The position numbers were made by a program, and so were the translations under genes. A stretch of 64,000 bases of DNA from Dokdonella fugitiva (GTDB lineage Bacteria; Pseudomonadota; Gammaproteobacteria; Xanthomonadales; Rhodanobacteraceae), in NCBI RefSeq assembly GCF_004342425.1, contig NZ_SLWQ01000002.1:434001-498000 (forward strand). Direction: 5' to 3'. The notes under the pieces were generated by a model. It saw only the letters and a list, made by a program, of their open reading frames with translations, had not been told where the DNA came from and made no database searches. This document shows, piece by piece, positions 36,446 through 45,861 of this stretch (the stretch's first letter is position 1; the number at the start of each line of letters is the position of its first letter).

Positions 36446-37495
36446 ATGAAACCCCGCAAGCACCTCGTCGTGGCCGGTGCCGCTCCCGCCGACGTTTCGG
36501 AAATCGGCACGTTCATGCGCGTGGCCCAGACGCAGCTCGACCATGCCTGGCGCTTCGCGAAGGACGATGACGAAATCGACTTCGTGCTCACCGACCTCAC
36601 CGATTTCGGCGGCCGCTGCGCGCGCGTGCGCGCGCTCGACGAGGGCAAGCACTTCGCCGTGATCGCCAACGCCGGCGACGACGTGCTCGGCGCCGACCTC
36701 GTGCTGCACCGCCCGTTCAGCGCGAAGGCGATCGTCGGCCTGCTCAACCACGTCGGCCGCGCCGCGCCGCCGGAGCCACGCCGCCTGATCGACTTCAGCG
36801 CGGTCGAACGGCGCATCGTGCCGCAGACGCGCAAGACCAAGCGGCAAGACGACGAGGAAAAGGACGCCGGACCCGAATCGACGCGCGCGTCGTTCATCGA
36901 CGTGCAACGCGAGCGCCGCTGCACGGACCTCGACGCGCTGGTCAAGCGCGGCGCGGTGCTCGTGCAGCGGCATGGCATCCCGCCGCTGCTGATCGACCCG
37001 GTCACCGACACGTTCCACACCAGCGCACGCCTGGTCGAGCTCGAGCCGTATTTCCTCGAGCCACTGGGCGGCCACGAACGCAAGCGCGTCGGCGGTGCGC
37101 AACTGGCCGAGCTGCGCAAGCAGCATCCGGGCCGGCCGCTCGTGCGCCTGCGCTGGCTGCACGCGTTCCTGCGCTCGAACGGCTGGCTCGCCGCGCACCT
37201 CGACCCGAGCGCGAGCTACAAGCTCAAGCGCTGGCTGCCGCTCGACAACGACTACCGCAAGCAGCACCGCATCGCACTCACCCTCATGCGCGAGGCACCG
37301 CTGCACGAGATCGCCAGGGCGGCGAAGGCGAAGATGGCCGACGTGTTCGACGTCGTGAACGCCTACGACGCGCTCGGCCTCATCGAGACGCGCCGCCTCG
37401 GCAACTGGGACCCGAGCCCGGAGACGATCGGCAAGCGCAAGCGCTCGACACGCAAGACGCAGCGCCTGCTCGCCGCGACGGTGTTCACGCGCTGA
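36446..37495 (+). CDS. Hypothetical protein with pseudo-receiver N-terminus and helical C-terminus
   Basis: A 349-residue cytoplasmic protein I cannot place in a named family. Residues 1-110 follow the strand/helix order of a response-regulator receiver (KHLVVAG, FVLTDLTDFGG, FAVIANAG, ADLVLHRPFSAKAIVGLLNHV), but the phospho-site acidic pocket is not convincing. A charged linker (about 125-150) precedes a C-terminal region with basic helices and a winged-helix-like end (LHEIARAAKAKMADVFDVVNAYDALGLIETRR). It could be a regulator that does not use phosphorylation. Real gene: good composition and isolated between divergent and downstream genes. Confidence 0.7.
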   Translation: MKPRKHLVVAGAAPADVSEIGTFMRVAQTQLDHAWRFAKDDDEIDFVLTDLTDFGGRCARVRALDEGKHFAVIANAGDDVLGADLVLHRPFSAKAIVGLLNHVGRAAPPEPRRLIDFSAVERRIVPQTRKTKRQDDEEKDAGPESTRASFIDVQRERRCTDLDALVKRGAVLVQRHGIPPLLIDPVTDTFHTSARLVELEPYFLEPLGGHERKRVGGAQLAELRKQHPGRPLVRLRWLHAFLRSNGWLAAHLDPSASYKLKRWLPLDNDYRKQHRIALTLMREAPLHEIARAAKAKMADVFDVVNAYDALGLIETRRLGNWDPSPETIGKRKRSTRKTQRLLAATVFTR

Positions 37496-37585
37496 CGCGC
37501 GGGCGCGCACTCCGGCGCGGTGTCCTTCATCCACGCGACAGGACGACCTGCTACCTTTCGATCTCCCCATCGCGGAGGTCGACCC

Positions 37586-37726
37586 ATGCACCTTGCACTG
37601 CAACCGCTGATCGCGCTGATTGCCGGCATCCTCATCCTGATCCGCCCGCGCCTGCTCAACTACGTGGTCGCGATCTACCTCATCATCATCGGCCTGCTCG
37701 GCCTGTTCCCCAACCTGCGCGTCTGA
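37586..37726 (+). CDS. DUF3096 small membrane protein
   Basis: A 46-residue hydrophobic protein with two short spans (LIALIAGILILIRP, YVVAIYLIIIGLLGLFP) around RPRLLN, matching the DUF3096 family. A clear SD (GGAGGT) precedes the ATG at 37586. Function unknown. The next gene starts 6 bp after its stop. Confidence 0.85.
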   Translation: MHLALQPLIALIAGILILIRPRLLNYVVAIYLIIIGLLGLFPNLRV

Positions 37727-37732
37727 TTCATC

Positions 37733-38341
37733 GTGGACGCAAGCCGGCCGGGTGCGCGCCTGGGCGAGCGCCTGCGCGACAAGCTCCCCGAGATCTTCAT
37801 CGAGTCCGGCTCGGTCGTGCTCGCCCTCCTGCTCGCCTTCGCGGTCAACGAATGGCACGACCGGCGCCAGGAGGACGAGCGCGCCGCTGTAGCGCGCGAG
37901 GCGATCGTGCGTGAGCTCCACGCCAACGCGAAGGAGATCGAGTCGACGCGCAGCGCGCTCGCGCCGGTCCTGGCGTCGCTGCATGGCGCACTCGACGCAG
38001 CGCAGGCCGAACCGCATGAACTCAAGGTCGAGCTCGGCCTGTCGCTGCTGTCGCCCGCGGCGTGGCGCGCCGCGCTCGCGACGCAGTCGAGCCAGCGCAT
38101 CGATTTCGAATGGACGATGCGCGTCGCGAAAGTTTACGAACTGCAGGACAGCTTCCTGCACGTGCAGGAAGCCGCGGTCGACCAGCTCGCGGCATTGCCG
38201 CCGGGCGGCGATGCCGACGGCCGGCGCATCGCGGCGGCGCTCCTGCCGCGCCTGGGCGCGCTCGCGCAACTCGCCGACGGGCTCGCGGCGAGTTACGCCG
38301 ACGTGCTCGGCGGCGACACGACACGCGATGCCGCACACTGA
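37733..38341 (+). CDS. Single-span membrane protein, helical, function unknown
   Basis: A 202-residue protein starting at GTG 37733, 6 bp after the DUF3096 stop. One N-terminal span (SGSVVLALLLAFAVNEWHD) and a long helical, Ala/Glu-rich periplasmic or cytoplasmic part. The VLALLLAFAVNEW pattern recurs in uncharacterised xanthomonad proteins. A tamA promoter follows 7 bp after its stop. Confidence 0.65.
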   Translation: MDASRPGARLGERLRDKLPEIFIESGSVVLALLLAFAVNEWHDRRQEDERAAVAREAIVRELHANAKEIESTRSALAPVLASLHGALDAAQAEPHELKVELGLSLLSPAAWRAALATQSSQRIDFEWTMRVAKVYELQDSFLHVQEAAVDQLAALPPGGDADGRRIAAALLPRLGALAQLADGLAASYADVLGGDTTRDAAH

Positions 38342-38348
38342 GCCAGCC

Positions 38349-38357
38349 TGCTATAAC
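38349..38357 (+). promoter_or_regulatory. Extended -10 of tamA, positioned for a leaderless mRNA
   Basis: TGCTATAAC (TG-n-TATAAC) ends 6 bp before the tamA ATG at 38364. The usual 7-nt distance from -10 to start places +1 at the A of the ATG. No Shine-Dalgarno precedes the ATG. Confidence 0.5.
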
Positions 38358-38363
38358 TGCACG

Positions 38364-40172
38364 ATGCGCCTACGTCTTCGCCCGCACCGCCTCGCCACGC
38401 CGACCTGCCTCGCGTTGCTGCTCGGCGCGGGCGTCGCGCACGCGGGTCGCGTCTCGGTCGAACTGGACGGCGTCGACGGCTTGCTGCGCGACGCCGCGCT
38501 CGGCGGGCTCGAGCTGCAGCAGTACACGTCGCGCGACGTCACCGCGGCGCAGGCGCGCCGCCTCTACGAACATGCGGCCGCGCAGGTGCGCAAGGCGCTC
38601 GAGCCGTACGGCTACTACTCGGTCACCGTCGACGGCGAGTTGCGCGAGAACGGCGACGCCTACGTCGCGGTGCTGCACGTCACGCCCGGCGAACCGGTCA
38701 AGGTCGCGACGGTCGACGTGCAGATCGACGGCGACGCCGACGGCCAGCGCCCCGTGCGCCAGGCGCTCGCCGCATTCGCGCCTGCGAAGGGCGCGTCGCT
38801 CGACCATGCCGCCTACGAGAAGAGCAAGGCGACGATCCAGGCTGCGCTGTTCGCCAGCGGCTACCTCGACGCCGAACTCGTCACGCATCAGGTCGAGGTC
38901 ACGCAGTCGGCGAACAGCGCCGATATCCATCTCGCCTGGAAGGTCGGCCCGCGCTACCGGCTCGGCACGACGACGTTCGAGGGCGCGCAGTTCCCGGACG
39001 AATTCCTCGAGCGCTACATCCCGTGGGCGAAGGGCGACTTCTACACGCAGGACCAGGTGCTCGCGCTGCAGCAGCGCCTGATCGACGCGGACTACTTCGC
39101 GGTCGTGCAGGTCGAGCCGGACGTGGAGCATGCGGCCGACGGGACCGTGCCGATCAAGGTCATGCTCGCCCCGGCCAAGCGCACGATCTACACCGGCGGC
39201 GTGTTCATCGGCACCGACACCGGCCCGGGCGTGCGCGGCGGCATCGAACGCCGCTGGATCAATTCGCGCGGGCACAAGTTCAAGGTCGAGACGATCGTCG
39301 CGACGCGCCTGAAGACCGCGTCCGCGCAGTACCGCATCCCGCTCGCCGGGCCCGACAACCACAGCCTCGCCTTCGGCGCGACATTCCGCGACGAGGACAC
39401 CGACACGAGCACCGCGCGCACCTTCGGCCTCGCCGCGACCGATTCGCGCCAGTGGCGTGGCTGGACGCGCACGCTCGGCCTCAAGTTCCTCACCGGTGAC
39501 TTCAAGGTCGCCAACATCGAAGGTGACACGACCCTGCTCTATCCCGAGGCGTCGCTCGCACGCAAGAAGGCCGACGACCCTGCCTTCGTGCGCGACGGCT
39601 GGTCGCTCACGTTCGCCGCGCGTGCGGGCCAGAAGGGTCTCGTCTCCGACACGAGCTTCCTGCAGGCGAGCGCCGATGCGAAATGGATCCATGGCCTCGG
39701 CGAACACGGCCGCTTCATCGCGCGCGGCTCGCTCGGCGCGACCCACGTCGGCGATTTCGACAAGCTGCCGCCGGAACTGCGCTTCTTCGCCGGCGGCGAC
39801 CGCTCGATCCGCGGCTACTCGTTCCAGACGATCGGCCCGCCGCTGCCGGACGACCTGCGCGGGCAGGCGACCGCCTACTGCGCCGCACACCCGAAGAGCG
39901 ATTGCCAGGACTTCATCATCGGCGGCAAGAATCTCGCGGTCGCGAGCGCCGAGTACGAGTACTACTTCAAGCCGAACTGGGGCATCGCGACGTTCATCGA
40001 CACCGGCGATGCATTCTCGAGCTTCGCGAGCTACCGCCAGAAGATCGGCGTCGGCGTCGGCGCGCGCTGGCGCTCGCCGGTCGGCATGGTGCGCGTCGAC
40101 CTCGGCGTGCCCGTGCGCGATGACCAGAACCACGGCGTCGAGCTGCACATCGTGATCGGGCCGGATCTATGA
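38364..40172 (+). CDS. tamA: Translocation and assembly module subunit TamA
   Basis: A 602-residue outer-membrane Omp85 protein: signal peptide to about 22, N-terminal POTRA domains (to about 270) and a BamA-like beta-barrel with FFAGGDRSIRGYSFQTIGP (the lid-lock region) and a C-terminal strand ending DL. With TamB it helps build outer-membrane proteins or move phospholipids. Its stop overlaps the tamB ATG (ATGA). The ATG at 38364 directly precedes the signal peptide. Confidence 0.96.
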   Translation: MRLRLRPHRLATPTCLALLLGAGVAHAGRVSVELDGVDGLLRDAALGGLELQQYTSRDVTAAQARRLYEHAAAQVRKALEPYGYYSVTVDGELRENGDAYVAVLHVTPGEPVKVATVDVQIDGDADGQRPVRQALAAFAPAKGASLDHAAYEKSKATIQAALFASGYLDAELVTHQVEVTQSANSADIHLAWKVGPRYRLGTTTFEGAQFPDEFLERYIPWAKGDFYTQDQVLALQQRLIDADYFAVVQVEPDVEHAADGTVPIKVMLAPAKRTIYTGGVFIGTDTGPGVRGGIERRWINSRGHKFKVETIVATRLKTASAQYRIPLAGPDNHSLAFGATFRDEDTDTSTARTFGLAATDSRQWRGWTRTLGLKFLTGDFKVANIEGDTTLLYPEASLARKKADDPAFVRDGWSLTFAARAGQKGLVSDTSFLQASADAKWIHGLGEHGRFIARGSLGATHVGDFDKLPPELRFFAGGDRSIRGYSFQTIGPPLPDDLRGQATAYCAAHPKSDCQDFIIGGKNLAVASAEYEYYFKPNWGIATFIDTGDAFSSFASYRQKIGVGVGARWRSPVGMVRVDLGVPVRDDQNHGVELHIVIGPDL

Positions 40173-43100
40173 CCGCACGGCACGCTTGGAAGGCCCTCTC
40201 CCGCCGGGGGAGGCTTTTGGGAGAGGGTCCGGTGCCGCTGCGCCCCGGCCGAAACCTCGCCCGCGCCTTCGGCGCTCCTTCTCCCGCCGGGAGGGGGAAA
40301 AATGCGGGCTTCGCCTGGCCCCGCCTGCTCGCCCGCCTCGGCATCGCGCTCGCGGTGCTGCTCGTGCTCGTCGGCCTGCTCGCCTTCTGGCTGCTGCGCA
40401 CCGAATCGGGCCTGCAGTTCGTGCTCGCGCGCGCGGTCGGCGCGACCGACGGCAAGCTCACGATCGCGCGCTCGAGCGGCAGCCTCGCCGGCCCCGCGAC
40501 GATCGAGGACCTGCGCTACCGCGATGCCGAAGCCGGGCTCGACGTGCACGCGCAGCGCGCGACGATCGCGTTCGCGCCGCTCGAACTCATCGCCTCGCGC
40601 CTGCACCTCACGCGCCTCCAGCTCGACGGCCTCGACGTCGCACTGACCAGCGTGCCGCCGCCGGCCGAACCCGCACCGCCCACCGGCGGGTTCTCGCTCG
40701 TCGCGCCGCTCGACATCGTGCTCGACCGCCTCGTGCTCGCGCGCGCGAAGATCACCAGCGACGGCGCGCCATTGCTCGCGATCGACACGCTCGACGTGAT
40801 CGGCCGCTGGACGCACGACGGCATCAAGCTCGATTCGATCGCGCTGCGTTCGCCCGACGGCCAACTCGACCTGCATGGCACCGTTTCCGCGCTGCCCGGT
40901 TATCCCGGCGACGGTGCGCTCGACTTCCGCTGGAACGTCGCCGACGTCACTTGCGCGGGCACGCTGGCGGCGAACAGCGACGGCAAGCTCGCCCATCTCG
41001 CGGTGACGCTCAGCGAGCCGATCGCCGCCAACGTCGATGCGCAGCTCACCCAGGCGAAGGACTGGCCGTGGACCGCGAAGGTCGCCGTGCCACGCTTCGA
41101 TCCCAAGCGCGTGCTGAAGGATTCGGCGCTCGCCGCGCTCGAGCTTTCGCTGGAGGGCGGCGGCAACCTGCACGGCGGCACGATCACCGGCGACCTCGCC
41201 GCGAACGACCACCGCGTCCGCATCGAACCGCTGCGCTTCGCGCTCGACGGCCAGCGCTTCACGATCGACGCACTGACCGTGCGCAGCCCCGAAGCCGCCG
41301 GCACACTCGAGGCAAACGGCGAGGTGCAGCTCGACGCGAAACCGGTTGCGGCGTCGCTCGCGCTGCATTGGACCGATGTCGTGCTGCCCGCCGACCTCGT
41401 CGGCCAGGCGCTCGCGACGCATGGCCAACTCGATGCGAACGGCAGTGCCGAACGCTTCCATGCCGCCGGCAACCTGTCGCTCGGACCGCCGGGCCAGCTC
41501 GCCGATCTCGCGCTCGACCTCGACGGCACGCCCGAAACGATCACGCTCAAGCAGCTCGCGCTGCAGCAGCCGAAGGGCGGCCTCGATGCGCACGGCACGG
41601 TGACGCTGAAGCCCGCGATCGGCTGGCAGATCGATGCGAAGGCGAACCGGCTCGACCCCGGCGCGTTCGCGGCCGCGTGGCCGGGCGCGCTCGATTTCGA
41701 TCTCGCCACACAAGGCACGCTGACCGACCGTGGTCCCGACGCGACGATCAAGCTCGACCATCTCGGCGGCACGCTGCGCAAGCGCGCGCTGTCCGGCCAT
41801 GCGGACCTCGCGATCAAGCCCGACTACGTCGTCGACGGCACGCTCGAACTCGCCTCGGGCAGCAGCCGCGTCGCCGTCGTCGGCCGCGGCGGCGACCGGA
41901 CCGACGCGACGATCACGCTCGCGATCGCCTCGCTCGGCGACTGGCTGCCCGATGCAGGCGGTCGCCTCGACGGCGATTTCCGCGTGCAGGGGCATTGGCC
42001 GGAACTCGCGGTGAGCGGCCACGCGCATGGCGCGAAGATCGCGTCGGGCGGGAGTACGGTCGAGGCGCTCGACCTCGTCACCGACATCGCGAGCCTCGAC
42101 CCGCCGCACGGCACGCTTTCGCTGAAGGCGCAGGGCATCGCGAGCGGCGCGCTCGCGTTCGAGGCGATCGATCTTGACGGCAGTGGCAACCGCGACGCGC
42201 ACCAGCTCGCCGTCGATGCACGTGGTTCGCCGCTCGGCCTGCGCCTCGCCCTCTCCGGCAGTGCGAACGAGCAGGGGCGCTGGGCCGGCAGCCTGAAGAC
42301 GCTCGACCTCGCGATCAAGGACGCGCCACCGCTCGCCCTCGAGCAGCCCGCCGCGATGAGCTGGGACGGCAAGCAGTTCAACGCGACGGACATCTGCCTC
42401 GCCAGCGGCGGCCCGCGCGTGTGCGTCGGCGGCAATGGCGGCGCCGACGGCGCGCTCGCGGCACATTACCGCATCGAGCAGTTGCCGCTCGCGCTCGTCA
42501 TGAAGCTCGCTTCGCCCGACATGCCGGTGCGCGTCGAAGGTCTCATCGGTGGCCATGGCGACGTGCGTCGCAGCGCAGCGGGCGCGCTCGACGGGACCGC
42601 GACGCTCGCATCGGAGCGCGGCAGCGTCGCCTATCCCGACAACGCGAACCAGCCATTGCTCGCGTACACCGGCCTCGCCCTCGACGCGACGCTGTCGCCG
42701 CAGTCGACGCACGCGAACGTGCGCGCCGCGCTCGACCACGACGGCCGCCTCGACGGCGACGTCACCCTGAGCGGGCCGGCCGGATCCGCACAGGCGCTCG
42801 GCGGCCACCTCGACCTCGCCCTCAACAGCCTCGCGTTCGTCGAGCTGCTGACGCCGGAGGTCGCGAATGCGAAGGGCAGGCTCGTAGCGAACTACACGTT
42901 CGGCGGCACGACCGCGGCACCGCAGCTCAATGGCGCGCTCACCTTGAAGGAACTCGCCGCGGAACTGCCGTCGGCCGGCCTCAAGCTGCACGACGGCGAC
43001 ATCACGGCGCGCGCGACCGACGCCGACCACTTCGCGCTCGACGGCACGCTGAAGTCCGGCGACGGCACGCTCACGCTGTCCGGCAGCGGCGGCATCGGCG

Positions 43101-44077
43101 CGGATGCGCCGTTGCACGCGACGATCAACGGCGACAACTTCCTCGCCGCGGACATCCCCGCGGCGAAGGTCGTGATCTCGCCCGACCTCGTGATCGAGCG
43201 CACGCGCGAGAACCTCAGCGTCGGCGGCAGCGTGACGATCCCGAAGACCGATGTCGACCTCGCCAAGCTGCCCGGCGGCGGCACCGCGAAGACCTCGCCC
43301 GACGTCGACGTCGTCGACGCCGAACAGCCCGCGCCGGGCAAGCCGTTGCCGGTCGTCGTCGGCGTCGAGATCCGCCTCGGCGACGATGTCAGGCTCGCCG
43401 GCCTCGGCCTCGACGGCCGCGTCCACGGCCAGCTGCGCATCGACCAGCGCCCCGGCAAGCTCGCGACCGGCACCGGCACGATGAACGTCGAAGGCACGTA
43501 CCGCGCATACGGGCAGGACCTCAAGATCGAGAGCGGCCGCCTGCTGTTCGCCGGCACTGCGCTCGACAACCCCGGGCTCGACATCCGCGCCGCGCGCACG
43601 ATCCTCGGTGCCTCGGGCGGACAGAGCGACGACACGATCATCGCCGGCCTGCAGGTGCGCGGCACGGCGCAGGTGCCCGTGCTCACGGTGTATTCGCAGC
43701 CCGCGATGGAGCAGTCCGAGGCGCTGTCCTACCTCGTCACCGGCAAGCCCCTGTCCGGCCTCAAGAGCGGTGAAGGCGACATGCTCGGCACCGCCGCGCG
43801 CGCGCTCGGCAGCGCGACCGGCGACCTGCTCGCGAAAGGCATCGGCGCGCGCATGGGCGTCGAAGCGGGCGTCTCGGACAACGCCGCCGTCGGCGGTGCC
43901 GCGTTCACGGTCGGCAAGTACCTTTCTCCCAAGCTCTACCTCAGTTACGGCGTCGGCCTGTTCACGCCGGGCGAGGTCGTGAGCCTCAAGTACATCTTCA
44001 ACAAGCGCTGGAACTTCGAAGCACAGAACGCGACGAGCGGCAACCGCGCCGGCATCAACTACCGCTGGGAGCGCTGA
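40169..44077 (+). CDS. tamB: Translocation and assembly module protein TamB (AsmA-like)
   Basis: A 1302-residue periplasm-spanning protein with one N-terminal anchor (LLARLGIALAVLLVLVGLLAFWLL, about 53-75), a long beta-taco of repeating strands, and the conserved C-terminal DUF490 domain ending LSYGVGLFTPGEVVSLKYIFNKRWNFEAQNATSGNRAGINYRWER. Residues about 8-46 are read from a dispersed CTCTCCCGCC repeat, giving a cytoplasmic extension most TamB proteins lack. A GTG at 40232, behind AGAGGG, is an alternative start within the repeat. Confidence 0.95.
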   Translation: MTARHAWKALSRRGRLLGEGPVPLRPGRNLARAFGAPSPAGRGKNAGFAWPRLLARLGIALAVLLVLVGLLAFWLLRTESGLQFVLARAVGATDGKLTIARSSGSLAGPATIEDLRYRDAEAGLDVHAQRATIAFAPLELIASRLHLTRLQLDGLDVALTSVPPPAEPAPPTGGFSLVAPLDIVLDRLVLARAKITSDGAPLLAIDTLDVIGRWTHDGIKLDSIALRSPDGQLDLHGTVSALPGYPGDGALDFRWNVADVTCAGTLAANSDGKLAHLAVTLSEPIAANVDAQLTQAKDWPWTAKVAVPRFDPKRVLKDSALAALELSLEGGGNLHGGTITGDLAANDHRVRIEPLRFALDGQRFTIDALTVRSPEAAGTLEANGEVQLDAKPVAASLALHWTDVVLPADLVGQALATHGQLDANGSAERFHAAGNLSLGPPGQLADLALDLDGTPETITLKQLALQQPKGGLDAHGTVTLKPAIGWQIDAKANRLDPGAFAAAWPGALDFDLATQGTLTDRGPDATIKLDHLGGTLRKRALSGHADLAIKPDYVVDGTLELASGSSRVAVVGRGGDRTDATITLAIASLGDWLPDAGGRLDGDFRVQGHWPELAVSGHAHGAKIASGGSTVEALDLVTDIASLDPPHGTLSLKAQGIASGALAFEAIDLDGSGNRDAHQLAVDARGSPLGLRLALSGSANEQGRWAGSLKTLDLAIKDAPPLALEQPAAMSWDGKQFNATDICLASGGPRVCVGGNGGADGALAAHYRIEQLPLALVMKLASPDMPVRVEGLIGGHGDVRRSAAGALDGTATLASERGSVAYPDNANQPLLAYTGLALDATLSPQSTHANVRAALDHDGRLDGDVTLSGPAGSAQALGGHLDLALNSLAFVELLTPEVANAKGRLVANYTFGGTTAAPQLNGALTLKELAAELPSAGLKLHDGDITARATDADHFALDGTLKSGDGTLTLSGSGGIGADAPLHATINGDNFLAADIPAAKVVISPDLVIERTRENLSVGGSVTIPKTDVDLAKLPGGGTAKTSPDVDVVDAEQPAPGKPLPVVVGVEIRLGDDVRLAGLGLDGRVHGQLRIDQRPGKLATGTGTMNVEGTYRAYGQDLKIESGRLLFAGTALDNPGLDIRAARTILGASGGQSDDTIIAGLQVRGTAQVPVLTVYSQPAMEQSEALSYLVTGKPLSGLKSGEGDMLGTAARALGSATGDLLAKGIGARMGVEAGVSDNAAVGGAAFTVGKYLSPKLYLSYGVGLFTPGEVVSLKYIFNKRWNFEAQNATSGNRAGINYRWER
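40194..40310 (+). repeat. CCCTCTCCC hairpin-type dispersed repeat inside the tamB start
   Basis: CCCTCTCCC (40194-40202) pairs with GGGAGAGGG (40219-40227), and a second CTTCTCCCGCCGGGAGGGGG motif closes the element near 40306. This is the form of common intergenic repeats, yet here it begins 25 nt into tamB and is translated. Confidence 0.75.
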
Positions 44078-44079
44078 GC

Positions 44080-44764
44080 GTGCGTCGGCTGCGGCGCGAG
44101 GACGAAGTCGCGCGCATCCGCGAACGCCTGCTGCGCTTCGGTTTCCCGCGCGCACGCATGCTGCTGCTCGTGCTCGTCACCGGCGGCAGCGGCCTGCTCG
44201 CCTCATGGCTGCTGCTGCGCGCGGGGCTCGTCTCGATGCCGCAGCGCTACCTGCTCGCGCTGTGCATCGCATACGTCGTTTTCCTCGCCCTCGTGCGCGC
44301 GTTCGCGCTACGCGGCGACCCGAACCTCGACTTGCCCGGTTCGGGCGACAGCCATGCGCAGGCGGGCGGCCCCGGCGGCACTCACGCCGAAGCGGGCGTC
44401 CCTGGCGCGCATGCGCACGGCCCGGGCTGGCTCGACGGCGCGGGCGCGCTCGAAGCCCTGCCGCTGCTGCTCGTGATCGCGGTGATCGCGATCGCATGCG
44501 CGTCGCTGTGGATCGTCGTCTCCGCACCGACGCTGTTCGCAGAACTGCTCGTCGATGGCGCGCTGTCGGCGACGCTGTATCGCCGTCTGCGCGTGCTCGA
44601 GCGGCGCCACTGGCTCGACACGGCGCTGCGCCACACGATCGGGCCGTTCCTCGTCACCGCGATCGTGGTCGTCGGCTTCGCGTTCGGGGTACAGCACTAC
44701 CGGCCGCATGCGCATTCGCTCGGCGAAGCGCTCGCGCGCGGGCAGCGACGTCTCGGCGCAATGA
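44080..44764 (+). CDS. Membrane protein downstream of tamB (3' end uncertain)
   Basis: About 228 residues with four spans (MLLLVLVTGGSGLLASWLLL, YLLALCIAYVVFLALV, LPLLLVIAVIAIACASLWIVV, FLVTAIVVVGFAFGVQHY) and a His/Gly-rich loop. Function unknown. As sequenced, its frame runs on without a stop into the methyltransferase frame to 45453. One base fewer near 44740 would end it with SDVSAQ-stop at 44762-44764, overlapping the methyltransferase ATG (ATGA), as neighbouring gene pairs do here. That end is inferred. Confidence 0.6.
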
Positions 44765-45453
44765 CGGCTTCGCCCGGCGACGACGCGGCCGCGCGGCTGC
44801 AGCGAAGCTGGCAGGCGAACGCGCGCGCTGGACGCGCGCAGTGCACGAGCAGCGCATCGCGAGCCGCCGCGCAGGCACGGATGCCGCCATCGTCGAAGCG
44901 CTGCTCGCCAGCGGCGCGCGCCGCATCCTCGACCTGGGCTGCGGCGAGGGCTGGCTCGCGCGCGCTCGCGGCGCGCGGCCTCGAGGTCATCGGCATCGAC
45001 GCGAGCGTCGCGCTGGTCGACGCCGCGCGCGCGCTCGGCGGTGCACGTTTCGAATGCGCCAGTTACGCCGACCTCGCAGCCGACCCAGTCGCCTACGGCA
45101 CGTTCGACGCGGTCGCCTGCAACTTCGCCCTGCTCGATGCCGACCTGGACTCGCCGCTGCGCGCCGCGCGCGCATGCCTGCAATCGCGCGGCCACCTCTT
45201 CGTGCAGACCCTGCACCCGTTCGCCGTCGAGCCGCCCTACGCCGACGGCTGGCGCGTCGAGCACTTCGCCGGCCTCGACGGTTTCAGCGAAGCGATGCCA
45301 TGGTATTTCCGCGCGCTGTCCGGCTGGTTCGACGCGCTGCACGCAGGCGGCTTCGCCGTCGACGGCGTGGGCGAGCCGGTAGACCCCGCCTCGGGGCGGC
45401 TGCTTTCGCTGCTGCTGCGCGCGTCTTTACAACAATTGCGCGCCGCGCAGTGA
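44761..45453 (+). pseudogene. Class I SAM methyltransferase disrupted by two compensating frameshifts
   Basis: N-terminus MTASPGDDAAARLQRSWQANAR, then WTRAVHEQRIAS...ILDLGCGEGWLAR (SAM motif I) in the +2 frame, then LAARGLEVIGID onwards to SLQQLRAAQ back in the first frame. Shifts fall in the alternating GC runs at 44821-44828 and 44958-44964. Read straight through, the segment between them loses the SAM-binding glycine motif. Either an assembly error or a decaying gene. Confidence 0.75.
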
Positions 45454-45485
45454 ACTCGGCGGACGGCGCGCGAGTCCGAGCGCCC

Positions 45486-45839
45486 ATGTCGGCCGTTTTC
45501 ACGCCACGCCCCTCGTCGCCCGCGCCGGACCGCGCGTTCGAGGCGGACCTGTGCATCCACATCTTCACCGCGTCGGCCGCGCTCGTCGGCGTCTGCCTCA
45601 CGGTGATCGGCCTCATCCGCATCGTCGTGACGACGACCAAGGTCGGCACGATCGCCGACGACCTGCTCGCCGGCGACGCGACGCTGTTCATGGTCTCGTG
45701 CCTGCTGTCCTACTGGGCGCTGCGCGCGCGCAGCGCGCGCCGCATGCACCGCATCGAACAGGCGGCCGACGCGATCTTCCTCGTCGGCCTGCTACTGATG
45801 ACCATCGCCTGCGCGGTCATCACGTTCGCGATGCTCTGA
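45486..45839 (+). CDS. Small three-span membrane protein
   Basis: A 117-residue protein with three spans (FTASAALVGVCLTVIGLIRIVV, ATLFMVSCLLSYWALRA, IFLVGLLLMTIACAVITFAML) and a short polar N-terminus. Not recognised. Start at ATG 45486 after the methyltransferase; convergent with ubiI. Confidence 0.7.
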   Translation: MSAVFTPRPSSPAPDRAFEADLCIHIFTASAALVGVCLTVIGLIRIVVTTTKVGTIADDLLAGDATLFMVSCLLSYWALRARSARRMHRIEQAADAIFLVGLLLMTIACAVITFAML

Positions 45840-45861
45840 TGCGCCACCCCGTCGTGCACGA

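Noticed and set aside
40031..44155. Very long open frame antisense to tamA-tamB (over 1300 codons)
   Set aside because: Arises from GC-rich codon usage on the sense strand; Arg/Ala/Asp-rich composition, no domain, and covers well-identified genes.
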